From positions 186,001 through 250,000 of the forward strand of contig NZ_VKKY01000002.1 in NCBI RefSeq assembly GCF_008271695.1: 64,000 nucleotides of DNA. Direction: 5' to 3'. This document shows positions 24,474 through 33,797 of the stretch, in pieces. The notes beneath the pieces were generated by a model. That model made no database searches. It was not told the DNA's origin and saw only the letters and a program-made list of their open reading frames with translations. Each line of letters begins with the position of its first letter. Position 1 is the first letter of the stretch. Origin of the DNA: Rufibacter hautae (lineage in GTDB: Bacteria > Bacteroidota > Bacteroidia > Cytophagales > Hymenobacteraceae). Position numbers and translations under genes: made by a program.

Positions 24474-25265
24474 ATGACAAATCAATTCAAATCATCTCCA
24501 TTTTTCACCAGAATGATGTGCTGGTGCAGTGCGCTGGCCTGTATCATGCTGTTTTCTACCTGCGAAGACGACGAGGATGATAATTTAGAAGGCACTTTCT
24601 ATGGGCCGGTGGTGGCCGTAGGGCAGGGGAATGCGAGAACCTGGGTGACCACGGATAACGCGGGAGCCCCGATGGCGGTGGGCGTTACTTTCTCTGAGCA
24701 GGCGATCAACAGCAACGGTCTGGGAAATGGCATGAAGATGTACACGCTGGCCTTGCCGGCGCAGGCCGAGCAGACTTTGTATGACCACGTGATGTTGGAC
24801 TGGAACCCGCAGGGCCATGATCCTATTCCGCTTTACGGGGTGCCGCACTTTGACCTGCACTTCTATATGGTTTCGGAAGCCCAAGTAGCCGCCATCCAAC
24901 CCCAGGCCACCATGGATGAGATGCCCGCCGAGCAGTTCAGGCCCCAGAATTATATCCTGACCCCGGGCGTGGTGCCCGGCATGGGCGCCCACTGGGTAGA
25001 TGTCACCGATATGAACAACACCCCCGATAACTTTGACAAAACCTTTATCTACGGGTCACATGACGGTAATTTCATTTTCCATGAGCCCATGTTCACCCTG
25101 GATTTCCTGAACACCCTGCCCACCGTAGGCACCCAGACCATGAGCATTCCGCAGCCAACCGCCTACCAACAACCCGGTTTGTATCCGCAACGGTACAGCT
25201 ACTCTTACAACGCCACTACCAAGGAATACACCATTTCCCTGCTGGACCTTACCGAGAAAGACTAG
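24474..25265 (+). CDS. DUF5602 / TTHB210-like lipoprotein
   Basis: The 263-residue protein has a signal ending in a lipobox (LFSTC, Cys at about 30) and an acidic linker EDDEDDN. The domain body begins GTFYGPVVAVGQGNARTWV and contains YDHVMLDWNPQGHDP, YGVPHFDLHFYM, PGVVPGMGAHWVD and a C-terminal HEPMF. The set of conserved His residues (HDP, HFDLHF, GAHW, HEP) is typical of the DUF5602/TTHB210-like domain and suggests metal or haem binding, which has not been established here. It is likely anchored outside the cytoplasm. A 35 bp-family copy is found at 25338-25374 after the gene. Confidence 0.75.
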   Translation: MTNQFKSSPFFTRMMCWCSALACIMLFSTCEDDEDDNLEGTFYGPVVAVGQGNARTWVTTDNAGAPMAVGVTFSEQAINSNGLGNGMKMYTLALPAQAEQTLYDHVMLDWNPQGHDPIPLYGVPHFDLHFYMVSEAQVAAIQPQATMDEMPAEQFRPQNYILTPGVVPGMGAHWVDVTDMNNTPDNFDKTFIYGSHDGNFIFHEPMFTLDFLNTLPTVGTQTMSIPQPTAYQQPGLYPQRYSYSYNATTKEYTISLLDLTEKD

Positions 25266-25337
25266 CCAACTCAGGTCTGTAACAGCTTGAGGTGCCTCTT
25301 GCCAAATAAGAGGTACCTCGTAGAATGCGTTTTTAGG

Positions 25338-25430
25338 CTGATTTACTAAAATCGGGACCAAAAGGTGCCGGGGTGCTACAGGTATGCTTGGGTTTTTGGC
25401 TCCTTCTGTGAAAATGGCCCCTAAACTAGA
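25338..25430. repeat. Two tandem copies of the dispersed imperfect palindrome
   Basis: A weak copy at 25338-25374 and another at 25395-25430 (TGGCTCC, TTCTGTGAAAA, TGGCCCCTAAACTA) separate the convergent DUF5602 and helicase genes. Confidence 0.5.
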
Positions 25431-25451
25431 GTATACCTTAAACCGATTGCC

Positions 25452-28400
25452 TTACCCCAGCAAGGCCAGCAGGTCCTGCTTGGAAAGAGATTTGAGGATG
25501 CCGCCATCGGTTTTGATCAGGTCCTTGACCAGTTCTTTTTTGGAGGCCTGTAGTTGCATGATTTTCTCCTCCACAGTATCGGGGCAGATGAGCCGGACGG
25601 CCACCACGTTCTTCTCCTGCCCGATGCGGTAGGTGCGGTCAATGGCTTGGTTCTCTACGGCCGGATTCCACCACGGGTCTACCAGGTACACATAATCGGC
25701 GCGGGTGAGGTTGAGGCCGGTGCCGCCCGCCTTGAGGCTGATGAGGAACACGCGCACGTCTTCCTGTTCCTGAAACGCCGCGACGGCGCCTGCGCGATCT
25801 TTGGTCTGTCCGGTGAGCAAAGAGAATTTGATGCCGCGGGCCCGCAGTTCATTCTGAATAAGCTGTAACATGGATACAAACTGCGAGAACACCAGAATTT
25901 TGTGGTGCGGCGCTTTGCTTTCTATCTGCTCCAGCAGCACCTCCAGCTTGGCCGAGGTCTCAGCGTAGGCGGCTTCTTCGGGGAGCAGGGCGGGGGAGTT
26001 GCAGATCTGGCGAAGTCTGGTGAGGCCGCGCAGCACGTGCATGGGACTTTTCTGGATCTCCTCATCGGCCTGGGCCGAGATGAATTCCCTGATCTCCAGT
26101 TCATGGGCCGCGTAAATCTTCCGCTGGTCGGTGCCCATCTCGCAGTAGAGCACCATTTCGGTTTTTTCGGGCAGTTCCTTGGCTACCTGTTCCTTCGTTC
26201 TCCTCAGCAGGAAAGGACTTATCTTGCGCTGCAGCTCCTGGGCCCGTTTGTAGCTCTTGAATTGGTCAATTGGCTTTGAATAGTGGTCTCGGAAGTAGCG
26301 CTTGTTGCCCAAGAGGCCGGGGCAGGCAAAGGAAAGCTGACCGTACAAGTCATAGGTATTGTTTTCTAAAGGCGTACCCGTCATGACAATGCGGTTGCGC
26401 GCTTGCAACAGCCGCGCGGCCCGGTACCGCTGGCTTTCAGGGTTCTTGATGGCCTGCGACTCATCCAGGAAAATGTAGTTGAACCGGTATTCCTTCAGCA
26501 CCATGATGTCTGAAAGCAGCGTACCGTAAGAGGTGAGCACAATCTCGTAGCCGTCCAGTTCTGCCGGGTTTTTGATGCGGTTGTTGCCGTACACCGTGAT
26601 GATTTTGAGCGAGGGCGCAAACCGGGCCGCTTCCTGCTGCCAGTTGAACAGGAGCGAGGTGGGCACCACTACCAGGTTGGTGTTACGGGCTACTTTGGCG
26701 CGCTGCGAGAGGATGAAAGCCAGGACCTGCACGGTTTTCCCCAGACCCATGTCATCTGCCAGACAGCCCCCGAAATTGAACTGATCTAGGAAGCTGAGCC
26801 AGTTGAGCCCCTGCCGCTGGTAGTTGCGCAGGGTGGTCTGCAGCTCTTGGGGCACCTCCACCTCCGGGATGGCCTCGAAATTAGATAGTTTTTGTCTGTA
26901 AAGCGAAAGCTCCTCGCGCACCTCTTGGCTCAGGACCTCGTCCTTATAGAGTCCTTCAATGCTACTGAAGTTCATCTTGGGCGTGCGCAGGCGTTCGCCC
27001 ACCACCTCGGCGGACTCAAAGAACGTCTTGAGTTTGTCTATCCACTCCTGCGGCAGAATACCCTGGGTGCCATCGTCCAGCGTCACAAAGCGGGTTTTGT
27101 TGCGCAACGTTTTGTGCAGGTGCTTGAGCGAGGCTTTCTGCTTGCCGAACTGCACGTTCAGGGAAGTGTCAAACCAATTGATGCCGCTGGTGACCAGAAT
27201 GTTGATCTTGACTTTATGCGGATTGAGGTGGCTGTGCTTGAGTTCTCTAAAACCCAGAATGCTGATGTCCAGTTTGCGCCAGGCGTCAAAGGCCTCCAGA
27301 AACCAATCGTCCTGCAGGAAACGGTCTTTGTGCAGGTAAAAGCAGTCCAGGTGCAGTTGTTCTTTGAAGTGCGGGTGGTGCTTTAGAATGACGGCGGTGA
27401 ACTGCAGTTCTGCTTCGCGGTCGCGGGCCACGGTAAAGGAGGTGCCTTGGGCATCGGTGGCGTGAATCTGCTTTTTGGAGAGCACCGGAATCTCCACCTG
27501 CCCGTACCGCATAACCGGCGTGAGCAGCACGAAATCCTCCGACTCTGAAAGATAAATCAACTGTTCCCGGTCCTGGTCAAAGCCTTGTTCCTCTAGTTGC
27601 TTAGACGTGGCCGGTTTCAGGTACGAGTAGGAAATCCTGATCTTGGTCTCCAGGTTGGCCAGGATGTTTTCGCGGAACTCCTCAAACTTGGAACCGTGCA
27701 CCAGCACATGGAAGCCCCGCTTCTGGAAGAAGTCCAGCACGCGGCGTAGGTCTGGGTTGTGCAGCAGGTACAGGTTGTGCTGGATCTGCAGAAAGTGGCC
27801 GTACTTCAGTTGCAGATGCTTGAGCGGGTAAGGCTGGTCTTCAATGTACAACTGCGCCACGATGGCGTAGAAGTTGTCTTTCACCTGCACATCCAGTACC
27901 AGGTCCAAGGGCGTTTTCTTCAGCTGCACCGGCACCACCGAGCTGGCCGTGATGTTGGCAGACACCTCGGGGGTGTGCTGGTACACCGCCAGGTTCATGG
28001 GATTTTGCACCAGGGCCTTCAAGGCTTCCAGATCGGCTTCGGTAGGGTCGGTGTTGTAGTTGTTCTGGAACCGGGAAAGCGCGGTGTAGAACCTGAGTTC
28101 CTGGGGCTGGTTTGTTTTCCAGACGTAATCCAGCGGACTCAGGCCTTTGAGCGGATTCTTGATTTTACCGGTCTGGGTAGTAGCGGCCTCAAGCAGTTCT
28201 ACGCTCAGGTGCTTGTAATACCTGTGCTCGCCCAGCACCACAATGAGCTGCGTGTTTTCCTTCTGTTTCGTTTTGGCGGGCAGAAAAGGCAGACTTTGCT
28301 TGGGTAGCAGCTTCTCTTTCAATACTACCTGCGTCTCCGGGGTTACGGGTAATAGCTCAGGCAGGCGGGGTTTGATCTTGAGGGATTTGTGGGCGTATTC

Positions 28401-28862
28401 CAGCGTGAAATACTGGTCCAGGTTTTCTTCCTCGGCCAAACCGTAATCCGCGGCCACAGGTTTTATCTTCTCCCGGCGCAAGGCATCGTCAAAGAAGACG
28501 CGTAATTCTTGACGGTTCAGAAGGGTCTGGAGCACCTGTGCCTGGTGGGCGCACAACGCGTCTTTAGGTGCCGCGCAGTCGCAGGAAAGCAGAAGTCCGT
28601 TTGGGTACTGGATGACAGAAACAACCGGAAAACGGCCGAAGGGCGAGGTGCCGGAGAAAGACGCCGCGTTAAGCTCTATCTGCAGGGGTTGGAGGTCAAA
28701 CCCCAGGGTACCGCCCGCCATGGCCTGGGCCGAGGTATGCCGCGCAATGGTGGCATAGGTGAGCGTTCCACCCCAGATATTCTGTAGAAAGTAATTTGAA
28801 GGATGCACGGTTGCCGCCTCCGGTGCCTGCTCTTTCTCCGCCATGTCGCCCTGAGTTTCCAA
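25452..28862 (-). CDS. SNF2-family helicase with N-terminal SWIM zinc finger
   Basis: The 1136-residue protein carries a SWIM-type zinc motif near the N-terminus (LSCDCAAPKDALCAHQ, about residues 91-106) and a long middle region without recognised motifs. It ends with a SNF2 ATPase: motif I LADDMGLGKTVQ, motif Ia VVPTSLLFNWQ, motif II DESQAIKN (a DESQ variant of DEAH), motif III MTGTPLENN, and C-lobe motifs FSQFVSM, LLTGQTKDR, SLKAGGTGLNLT and RTYRIGQEK. Bacterial SWIM/SNF2 proteins are ATP-driven DNA translocases, with roles proposed in transcription or repair. No partner is adjacent. The gene is intact and monocistronic. Confidence 0.93.
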   Translation of the reverse strand: METQGDMAEKEQAPEAATVHPSNYFLQNIWGGTLTYATIARHTSAQAMAGGTLGFDLQPLQIELNAASFSGTSPFGRFPVVSVIQYPNGLLLSCDCAAPKDALCAHQAQVLQTLLNRQELRVFFDDALRREKIKPVAADYGLAEEENLDQYFTLEYAHKSLKIKPRLPELLPVTPETQVVLKEKLLPKQSLPFLPAKTKQKENTQLIVVLGEHRYYKHLSVELLEAATTQTGKIKNPLKGLSPLDYVWKTNQPQELRFYTALSRFQNNYNTDPTEADLEALKALVQNPMNLAVYQHTPEVSANITASSVVPVQLKKTPLDLVLDVQVKDNFYAIVAQLYIEDQPYPLKHLQLKYGHFLQIQHNLYLLHNPDLRRVLDFFQKRGFHVLVHGSKFEEFRENILANLETKIRISYSYLKPATSKQLEEQGFDQDREQLIYLSESEDFVLLTPVMRYGQVEIPVLSKKQIHATDAQGTSFTVARDREAELQFTAVILKHHPHFKEQLHLDCFYLHKDRFLQDDWFLEAFDAWRKLDISILGFRELKHSHLNPHKVKINILVTSGINWFDTSLNVQFGKQKASLKHLHKTLRNKTRFVTLDDGTQGILPQEWIDKLKTFFESAEVVGERLRTPKMNFSSIEGLYKDEVLSQEVREELSLYRQKLSNFEAIPEVEVPQELQTTLRNYQRQGLNWLSFLDQFNFGGCLADDMGLGKTVQVLAFILSQRAKVARNTNLVVVPTSLLFNWQQEAARFAPSLKIITVYGNNRIKNPAELDGYEIVLTSYGTLLSDIMVLKEYRFNYIFLDESQAIKNPESQRYRAARLLQARNRIVMTGTPLENNTYDLYGQLSFACPGLLGNKRYFRDHYSKPIDQFKSYKRAQELQRKISPFLLRRTKEQVAKELPEKTEMVLYCEMGTDQRKIYAAHELEIREFISAQADEEIQKSPMHVLRGLTRLRQICNSPALLPEEAAYAETSAKLEVLLEQIESKAPHHKILVFSQFVSMLQLIQNELRARGIKFSLLTGQTKDRAGAVAAFQEQEDVRVFLISLKAGGTGLNLTRADYVYLVDPWWNPAVENQAIDRTYRIGQEKNVVAVRLICPDTVEEKIMQLQASKKELVKDLIKTDGGILKSLSKQDLLALLG

Positions 28863-28937
28863 GGCCTGAAGTTAAACAGAAAATTTTCCTTTTTGCCGCT
28901 CGCCCTAGTGCCTGACGCTCAAAGCCGAGCTTCCAGG

Positions 28938-29519
28938 TCAGCCTTTGGTTTCGTAGATTCTTTCAATGCGGCGGTCGGGCAGAAGCCACATGAAAGCCAC
29001 CAACACGTAGATGAGGCCCGAGATCCAGGGGTTCACAAACGTCAGCACGATGCCTGCCAAATACAGGAAGGGCGAGATCTTCCCTTTGATGTCTTTGCCA
29101 ATGGCGTGCGCCAGCTCAGATTCATGGCCGCTGCGGTTGATGATAAGGTGCTGCAGAATCCAGTAGGCAATGGAGCACATGAGCAGCATGATGCCGTAGA
29201 GCGCCACCGGAACCGGGGCAAAGTTGTTCTCCCCCATCCAGCCGGTGGTGAAAGGCACCAGGGAAAGCCAGAAGAGTAGGTGCAGGTTGGCCCACAAGAT
29301 GTTCCCGTTTATTTTCCCGGCGCTGTGCAACAGGTGATGGTGGTTGTTCCAGTAAATGCCCAGGTAAAGGAAACTGAGGATATAGCTGAGCACGACCGGG
29401 AAAAGCGGTGTCAAGGCAGAGAAATCCTGCCCGTGCGGCACCTTGATCTCCAAGACCATGATGGTGATGATAATGGCCAACACGCCATCACTGAATGCCT
29501 CTAAACGTCCTTTGTTCAT
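28938..29519 (-). CDS. TMEM175-family (DUF1211) potassium channel-like protein
   Basis: The 193-residue protein begins MNKGRLEAFSDGVLAIIITIMVLEI, where the R-x-x-x-F-S-D motif of bacterial TMEM175 channels stands in the first helix. Further hydrophobic segments follow at about 37-57, 76-95, 103-123 and 150-185, giving about six transmembrane helices as in the family. Bacterial members form tetrameric K+ leak channels in the inner membrane. The start is set by the conserved R-L-E-A-F-S-D block close to the N-terminus. It lies 75 bases upstream of the SNF2 gene on the same strand and could be co-transcribed. Confidence 0.9.
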   Translation of the reverse strand: MNKGRLEAFSDGVLAIIITIMVLEIKVPHGQDFSALTPLFPVVLSYILSFLYLGIYWNNHHHLLHSAGKINGNILWANLHLLFWLSLVPFTTGWMGENNFAPVPVALYGIMLLMCSIAYWILQHLIINRSGHESELAHAIGKDIKGKISPFLYLAGIVLTFVNPWISGLIYVLVAFMWLLPDRRIERIYETKG

Positions 29520-29592
29520 GCAGATGCCTTGGTTGCGGTTTGAATGTTCCCACCTGGGAGTGCGCTAAAGTAGCACGTGACCTGCCTGAAAC

Positions 29593-29630
29593 CAAATTAG
29601 GCCTGATTTCTGGAAAACAGGCCTGAAACC
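29593..29630. repeat. Copy of the dispersed ~35 bp imperfect palindrome
   Basis: AAATTAGGCCTG, ATTTCTGGAAAA and CAGGCCTGAAACCC, one of the most symmetric copies. Confidence 0.7.
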
Positions 29631-29679
29631 CACACGCGGATTTTTAACTTGTTTGAGGTCATTGGGAATGCTTTCTTCT

Positions 29680-29750
29680 GAGGCTGTTGCCTCACGGAAG
29701 TTTCAAACTTCCGGCCATTTTGGGTCCAAGTTGAAAACTTGAACCAGAGA
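29680..29750. repeat. Type-2 REP element, second copy
   Basis: GAGGC-TGTT-GCCTC, then GGAAGTTTCAAACTTCC, then GGTCCAAGTTGAAAACTTG and AACCAGAGA. Same order and spacing as 9505-9574, with the outer hairpin almost identical and the middle one differing only in its paired bases. Confidence 0.82.
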
Positions 29751-29773
29751 CATTGTTGAACCTATAGCAGGAG

Positions 29774-29804
29774 ATTCCCCTCCTAGGAGGGGCAGGGGTG
29801 GGTT
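29774..29804. repeat. Dispersed GC-rich hairpin element
   Basis: ATTCCCCTCC-TAGGAGGGG followed by CAGGGGTGGG. The same unit is found reversed at 8871-8900 and as an inverted pair at 43863-43972. Confidence 0.65.
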
Positions 29805-30250
29805 TACACCAATTGAACTAAGCTTGCAGAGTTGATGCAATAACGCAGACCGCTCGGCTCGGGACCATCGGGGAAGACATGGCCCAGGTGACCATCGCAG
29901 ACGTTGCATTGCACTTCCATTCTTTGCATGTGGTGGCTGTCATCGAAGAGATACTTGATGGCGCCTTTGGCGATGGGTTGCGTAAAAATGGGCCACCCGG
30001 AAATGGCGTGGTACTTCTCTGAGGCGTTGAACAGCAAAGAACCGCAACCCGCGCAGGCGTATACCCCGGGTTCATAGGATCGGCAATAGGCGTTTCGGTA
30101 GGGCGACTCGGTTCCTTTCTGCCGCAGGATCTGGTACTGGGCGGGCGTGAGCCGCTGTTGCCATTCCTCCTCCGTAAGCTCCACCCGATGGGCAGGCTCT
30201 GGGTTGCTGTACTTGGCATACTTGATAACGTCAATCCACCGGATCATCAT
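29804..30250 (-). CDS. msrB: Peptide-methionine (R)-S-oxide reductase MsrB
   Basis: The 148-residue protein contains the two zinc CxxC motifs (CAGCG, about 70, and CNVCDGHLGHVF, about 116), the SGWPIF segment of the substrate pocket, and the catalytic cysteine in RYCINSASL (about 138). It reduces methionine-R-sulfoxide in proteins, using thioredoxin to regenerate. There is no export signal, so it should be cytoplasmic. The GTESPYRN stretch is the usual family start of the fold; the exact ATG (two possible, one codon apart) is uncertain. The gene ends directly against a GC-rich repeat. Confidence 0.95.
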   Translation of the reverse strand: MMIRWIDVIKYAKYSNPEPAHRVELTEEEWQQRLTPAQYQILRQKGTESPYRNAYCRSYEPGVYACAGCGSLLFNASEKYHAISGWPIFTQPIAKGAIKYLFDDSHHMQRMEVQCNVCDGHLGHVFPDGPEPSGLRYCINSASLVQLV

Positions 30251-30811
30251 AGAAACTTTTGGCGCAGTTGTTTCTGAAAAACGAACGAACCTATGATGTG
30301 GTTGATGTGCTTGGTGGACAAAATCTGCTGAAGGGATTTATAGATTCCAGGAATACCCTTTTTCTGTTTCAAGCCTGATTTTCAGGAATGATGGCTAAAA
30401 CGACTTTATTAGATTTTGGAAAAAGGAGCGAAGGTAGGATTTTACTTCTGTTGACACCGTTAATTACTATAAACCTCAAAGATGCTGTTTTGTAATTTAA
30501 GTAGTTGAAGATCAATTGTAAAAGGCAGATGCTCTCCGAAGATCCAATTGTAAAGGTAGTAGGGTGTGGCCTTTGGATGCTTCAGGGTAGAAGGAAAAAG
30601 CTAATTCAGTTTAGTGGCTGTTTCGTGAAAAGGTGCTCTAAACGGGTGGAAAGGGATTTAGTAACCTGGGGTAAACCAGTGTGTGCTTCAAGAAGTACTA
30701 CTTTTAACCTGTTTTCTCGTATGACGCATGTAAGTACCGGTATTTGGTGTTTCATATTGTGTATTCAAAGGGAACAATTGCCTTATTCCGGTCTGATGCT
30801 GAACCCTTTAT
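30251..30811. other. Divergent intergenic region without a supported gene
   Basis: An open frame at 30505-30906 overlaps the next gene in another frame and has no recognisable features. Two imperfect direct repeats (AATTGTAAAAGGCAG near 30514, AATTGTAAAGGTAG near 30546) and two 35 bp-family copies (about 30364-30402 and 30607-30644) are present. Confidence 0.5.
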
Positions 30812-32371
30812 ATGAGATACAGACTAACCTTCTTCCTTTTCTTTGGATGTATGATCGGGCTGCGGGCCCAGGTGATAACCGCCCCAGATTCCATCAAACC
30901 CGGTAGGGGCAACCGGGAAACGCAGCTGCAGCGCATCAAGGAGCGCAAAAAAAGACTTTTCACCGATCCGGTCAACGGCACCGAGCCCCAAAACGCTTTC
31001 CTGCTGGACACCACGCTGTTCAACAAGTACGGCGACCTGCTCCACGATGACCCTGAATACAACAAAAGGCAACCCCTCTGGAAACCCACGGCCCAGGTCA
31101 TCGGGATCAATGCGGCATTTATGGGGTTCAACCGCTACGTGGCCAAGGCAGATTACGGTTACGTTAGCCCGGAGACCTGGAAAACCAACCTGAGGTCCAA
31201 GCCTGAGTGGGACACCGATGAGTTCGGGATCAACTTCATCGGGCACCCGTACCAGGGCACGCTGTATTTCAATGCCGCCCGCTCGCAGGGCTACAGCTAC
31301 TGGCAGTCGTTGCCGTTTGCCGTGGGCGGAAGCCTTACCTGGGAGTACCTGGGCGAGAACACGCTGCCGTCTTACAATGACATGATTTACACGCCACTCA
31401 ACGGGGCGGCGCTGGGCGAGATCCTGTACCGCCTCAGCTCCAACATCCTGGACGACCGTACGCGGGGCCGAGAGCGGGCGGTGCGCGAGATTGCCGCCGG
31501 TCTGGTGAACCCGGTGCGCGGCCTGAACCGGCTGCTGCAGGGCAAAACCTTCCAGGTCACCAACAAGGAAGTCTACGAGAAAGAACCCATCAACATCACA
31601 CTTTTTGCCGGGGTACACCGCCAGAACGAAAAACAGGACGATGTCTTCGGCCCCGCCGATACCAAGGGCATGCTCAACGTACAGCTGGATTACGGCAACC
31701 CCTTTGAACTGCAGAAACGCAAACCGTTTGACCTGTTCCGCCTCCGGGCCGAGTTCAGCAAGGGCGGCGCAGACACCACCGCGGGCATTATCAACAACAT
31801 CACCGGGTACGGCATCCTGACGGGGCGCAACTCCAAACTGGGCAAACTGGACCTGCTCACCGGCGTTTTTCAGTACTACGATTACTGGAATACCCGCAAC
31901 TTTGACTTGGGGGCACTGGGTTTCGGGGGAGGGGTGTTCACGCGGTTGCCGCTCACAAACCAATTGAACCTGTACTCCAACGCGCACCTGGGGGTGATTC
32001 CGCTGGCCGGCAACAGTACCCGTTTCGCGCCCGATGAGAACGGCCTGCGCAATTACGTGTACACCACCGGCCTGCACGGCAAGATAGAAAGCACCCTGAG
32101 TTTGGGGCGCTATGCCTCGGCCGCGTTTGTGTACTACCATTACTGGCTCAAGACCTTTGAAGGCCTGGAAGGCAGCAATTCCATCGGGATCATCCGGCCG
32201 CGGGTAACGGTGCAGTTGTACAAGAACCTGAGCCTGGGGTACGAGCATTTCGGGTACACCACCAACCGCCGCCTGGACGAATACCCTACCCAGCGCGCCG
32301 TCATCACCGATCAGAAAATCTTCCTGCAACTCTTCCTCCAGGACCCGCAGCGCAAAGGCCGATACAACTAA
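30812..32371 (+). CDS. DUF3943 domain outer-membrane-associated protein
   Basis: The 519-residue protein has a signal peptide (MRYRLTFFLFFGCMIGLRAQ). It carries the DUF3943 block in the middle: INFIGHPYQGTLYFNAARSQGYSY, GSLTWEYLGENTLPSYNDM, TPLNGAALGEILYRLS. The C-terminal half is beta-rich, with alternating aromatic strands (GYGILTGRNSKLGKLDLL, YYDYWNTRNF), which suggests a membrane barrel. The family is widespread in Bacteroidota and has no assigned function. It stands alone, with no SusC/SusD-like partner. Confidence 0.85.
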   Translation: MRYRLTFFLFFGCMIGLRAQVITAPDSIKPGRGNRETQLQRIKERKKRLFTDPVNGTEPQNAFLLDTTLFNKYGDLLHDDPEYNKRQPLWKPTAQVIGINAAFMGFNRYVAKADYGYVSPETWKTNLRSKPEWDTDEFGINFIGHPYQGTLYFNAARSQGYSYWQSLPFAVGGSLTWEYLGENTLPSYNDMIYTPLNGAALGEILYRLSSNILDDRTRGRERAVREIAAGLVNPVRGLNRLLQGKTFQVTNKEVYEKEPINITLFAGVHRQNEKQDDVFGPADTKGMLNVQLDYGNPFELQKRKPFDLFRLRAEFSKGGADTTAGIINNITGYGILTGRNSKLGKLDLLTGVFQYYDYWNTRNFDLGALGFGGGVFTRLPLTNQLNLYSNAHLGVIPLAGNSTRFAPDENGLRNYVYTTGLHGKIESTLSLGRYASAAFVYYHYWLKTFEGLEGSNSIGIIRPRVTVQLYKNLSLGYEHFGYTTNRRLDEYPTQRAVITDQKIFLQLFLQDPQRKGRYN

Positions 32372-32420
32372 GGTTAGGGTCTGGGTAGCGTTGGCGAAAG
32401 GTTATTTAGCCAGTTGGTGT

Positions 32421-32456
32421 TTAAGGCCCAGTTTGCCAAAAGTAGGCTCTAAACAA
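32421..32456. repeat. Copy of the dispersed ~35 bp imperfect palindrome
   Basis: TTAAGGCCCAG, TTTGCCAAAA and GTAGGCTCTAAACA, 50 bases after the DUF3943 stop. Confidence 0.55.
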
Positions 32457-32629
32457 CCTTTGGCTTTATGTTGAAGCTGGCCATAATTCTTGCTTTCGGC
32501 GCCTGTGAAATCGGAAGGACAACAATGTGCAGAAGGGAAATCTATAAGTTCTGCCTTCCAAGACGTACCTTTAGCGTTTGAGAAAAGGGTTGGCCATCTG
32601 GCGCAGCCTTGCAAGAGAACGGCAGAAAC

Positions 32630-33064
32630 ATGAAAGCAGTAGGCAACATCCTTGACATCAGCACGCAGCGCGACAGCCGGCACAAAGGCATTGAGGTGCA
32701 CCTTGATTCCATTGAATACCTCACCAGCAAGAAAGACGGACGCTACTACCAGGATTTTGAGTACCTGGACGAGCTGGAAACTCCGCTGGTGATCACCGGC
32801 GACTGCCTGGCGCGGGTGAGCGGCAAACCTTCTCCAGACGGAGAGTACGAGTTCAAGGTGTATGACAAAGTAGGGGAGGAGTACGTCCTGAACCCCGACA
32901 AAAAGCTTTTCCTGACCGTGGTCTATGACTTCGACGAAGACCTGAACATCCTTTCTGAGGCGTATTACTCGGTGACCATGCCCAACGAGGAGTTCACCCA
33001 GTTCAAGATGGAAAAGGAGAAAGAGAAGTCCCGGAAGAACTGGAAAGGCCGCAAGAAAAATTAA
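32630..33064 (+). CDS. Conserved-looking small acidic protein, function unknown
   Basis: I start at the ATG giving MKAVGNILDISTQ (144 residues), because the seven residues before it look like leader. The protein is rich in Asp, Glu, Tyr and Lys, with likely beta strands (HLDSIEYLTSKKDGRYYQDF, YEFKVYDKVGEEYVL, LFLTVVYDFDEDLNIL) and a strongly basic helical tail (KEKEKSRKNWKGRKKN). There is no signal peptide or membrane segment. I do not recognise the family. Codon usage and length support a real gene. Confidence 0.65.
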   Translation: MKAVGNILDISTQRDSRHKGIEVHLDSIEYLTSKKDGRYYQDFEYLDELETPLVITGDCLARVSGKPSPDGEYEFKVYDKVGEEYVLNPDKKLFLTVVYDFDEDLNILSEAYYSVTMPNEEFTQFKMEKEKEKSRKNWKGRKKN

Positions 33065-33092
33065 CGAAGCCTTTTTTAGCGGAAAACCTTTT

Positions 33093-33129
33093 GGTTTTAG
33101 ACCTGTTTTCAGGAAATTGGCTTAAAAGG
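33093..33129. repeat. Copy of the dispersed ~35 bp imperfect palindrome
   Basis: GGTTTTAGACCTG, TTTTCAGGAAA and TTGGCTTAAAAGG, 29 bases after the preceding stop. Confidence 0.68.
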
Positions 33130-33234
33130 CGGAATCTGGCCCCTAGCTAAACTTTTGCGTGTAGACAGAGTAAATAATCAGAGTATTTCTTTTCATTGGA
33201 AAAGGGGGATGAAAGCCCCATCAGGAACCGGAAA

Positions 33235-33660
33235 ATGGCTACCCTACACCTGGAGAATCTGTACCAAGACGATGTTGTCCAGATAGAACTAGACAAAGGA
33301 AACGCCATGCTGCAGTTCACTTTCCTGCAGCAGCCTACCCTAGAGCAGTTCAGGAATCGGTACCAACTCGCTTTTGACCGGGCGGGCCTCAAAGGCATCA
33401 AACTCTGGCTCACCGACGCCCAGAACATCAAGGTCATGCAGCCCGAGAACCAGACCTGGCTCAAGCAGAACATGGCGACCCTCTTTGACACCAACCAATT
33501 GCAGAAGTTCGCGATTGTCATGGCCCCCGAGTGCTTTGTCATGACCAACCCCAACAAAGTGTATGAGAAACCCGCCACCGAAACGAATGCTCCGGTGTCG
33601 GGAAAAATAAAGGTGCATTTCGCCAAAGATGCCGCCTTAGACTGGCTCCTGAATGAGTAA
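33235..33660 (+). CDS. Small protein of unknown function, possibly STAS-like
   Basis: I choose the ATG that gives MATLHLENLYQDDVVQIELD (141 residues). The 13 upstream codons are possible but look like leader. The order of predicted strands and helices (VVQIELDKGNAMLQF, LEQFRNRYQLAFDRAG, GIKLWLTDAQNIKVM, WLKQNMATLFDTNQ, KFAIVMAPECFVM) resembles the SpoIIAA/STAS-like fold used by Bacteroidota sensory proteins, but no signature motif proves it. It is cytoplasmic, without signal. The single Cys (PEC) has no partner. Confidence 0.6.
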   Translation: MATLHLENLYQDDVVQIELDKGNAMLQFTFLQQPTLEQFRNRYQLAFDRAGLKGIKLWLTDAQNIKVMQPENQTWLKQNMATLFDTNQLQKFAIVMAPECFVMTNPNKVYEKPATETNAPVSGKIKVHFAKDAALDWLLNE

Positions 33661-33797
33661 AGCCTTGCCCTTTCTTACAGAAAGCACCGCTTTTTTCGGG
33701 CGGCTCCAAAATCAATCCAACATGCGGGTGTATCTTGCCAGGAAAGCAGTAACCGCGGCTATCCGGGTACCGGTGCACCGGAAGGAAATTACAATCT

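Noticed and set aside
30824-32329. 501-codon open frame on the minus strand
   Set aside because: It is antisense to the DUF3943 gene, which has a signal peptide and family blocks. The antisense translation has no recognisable features.
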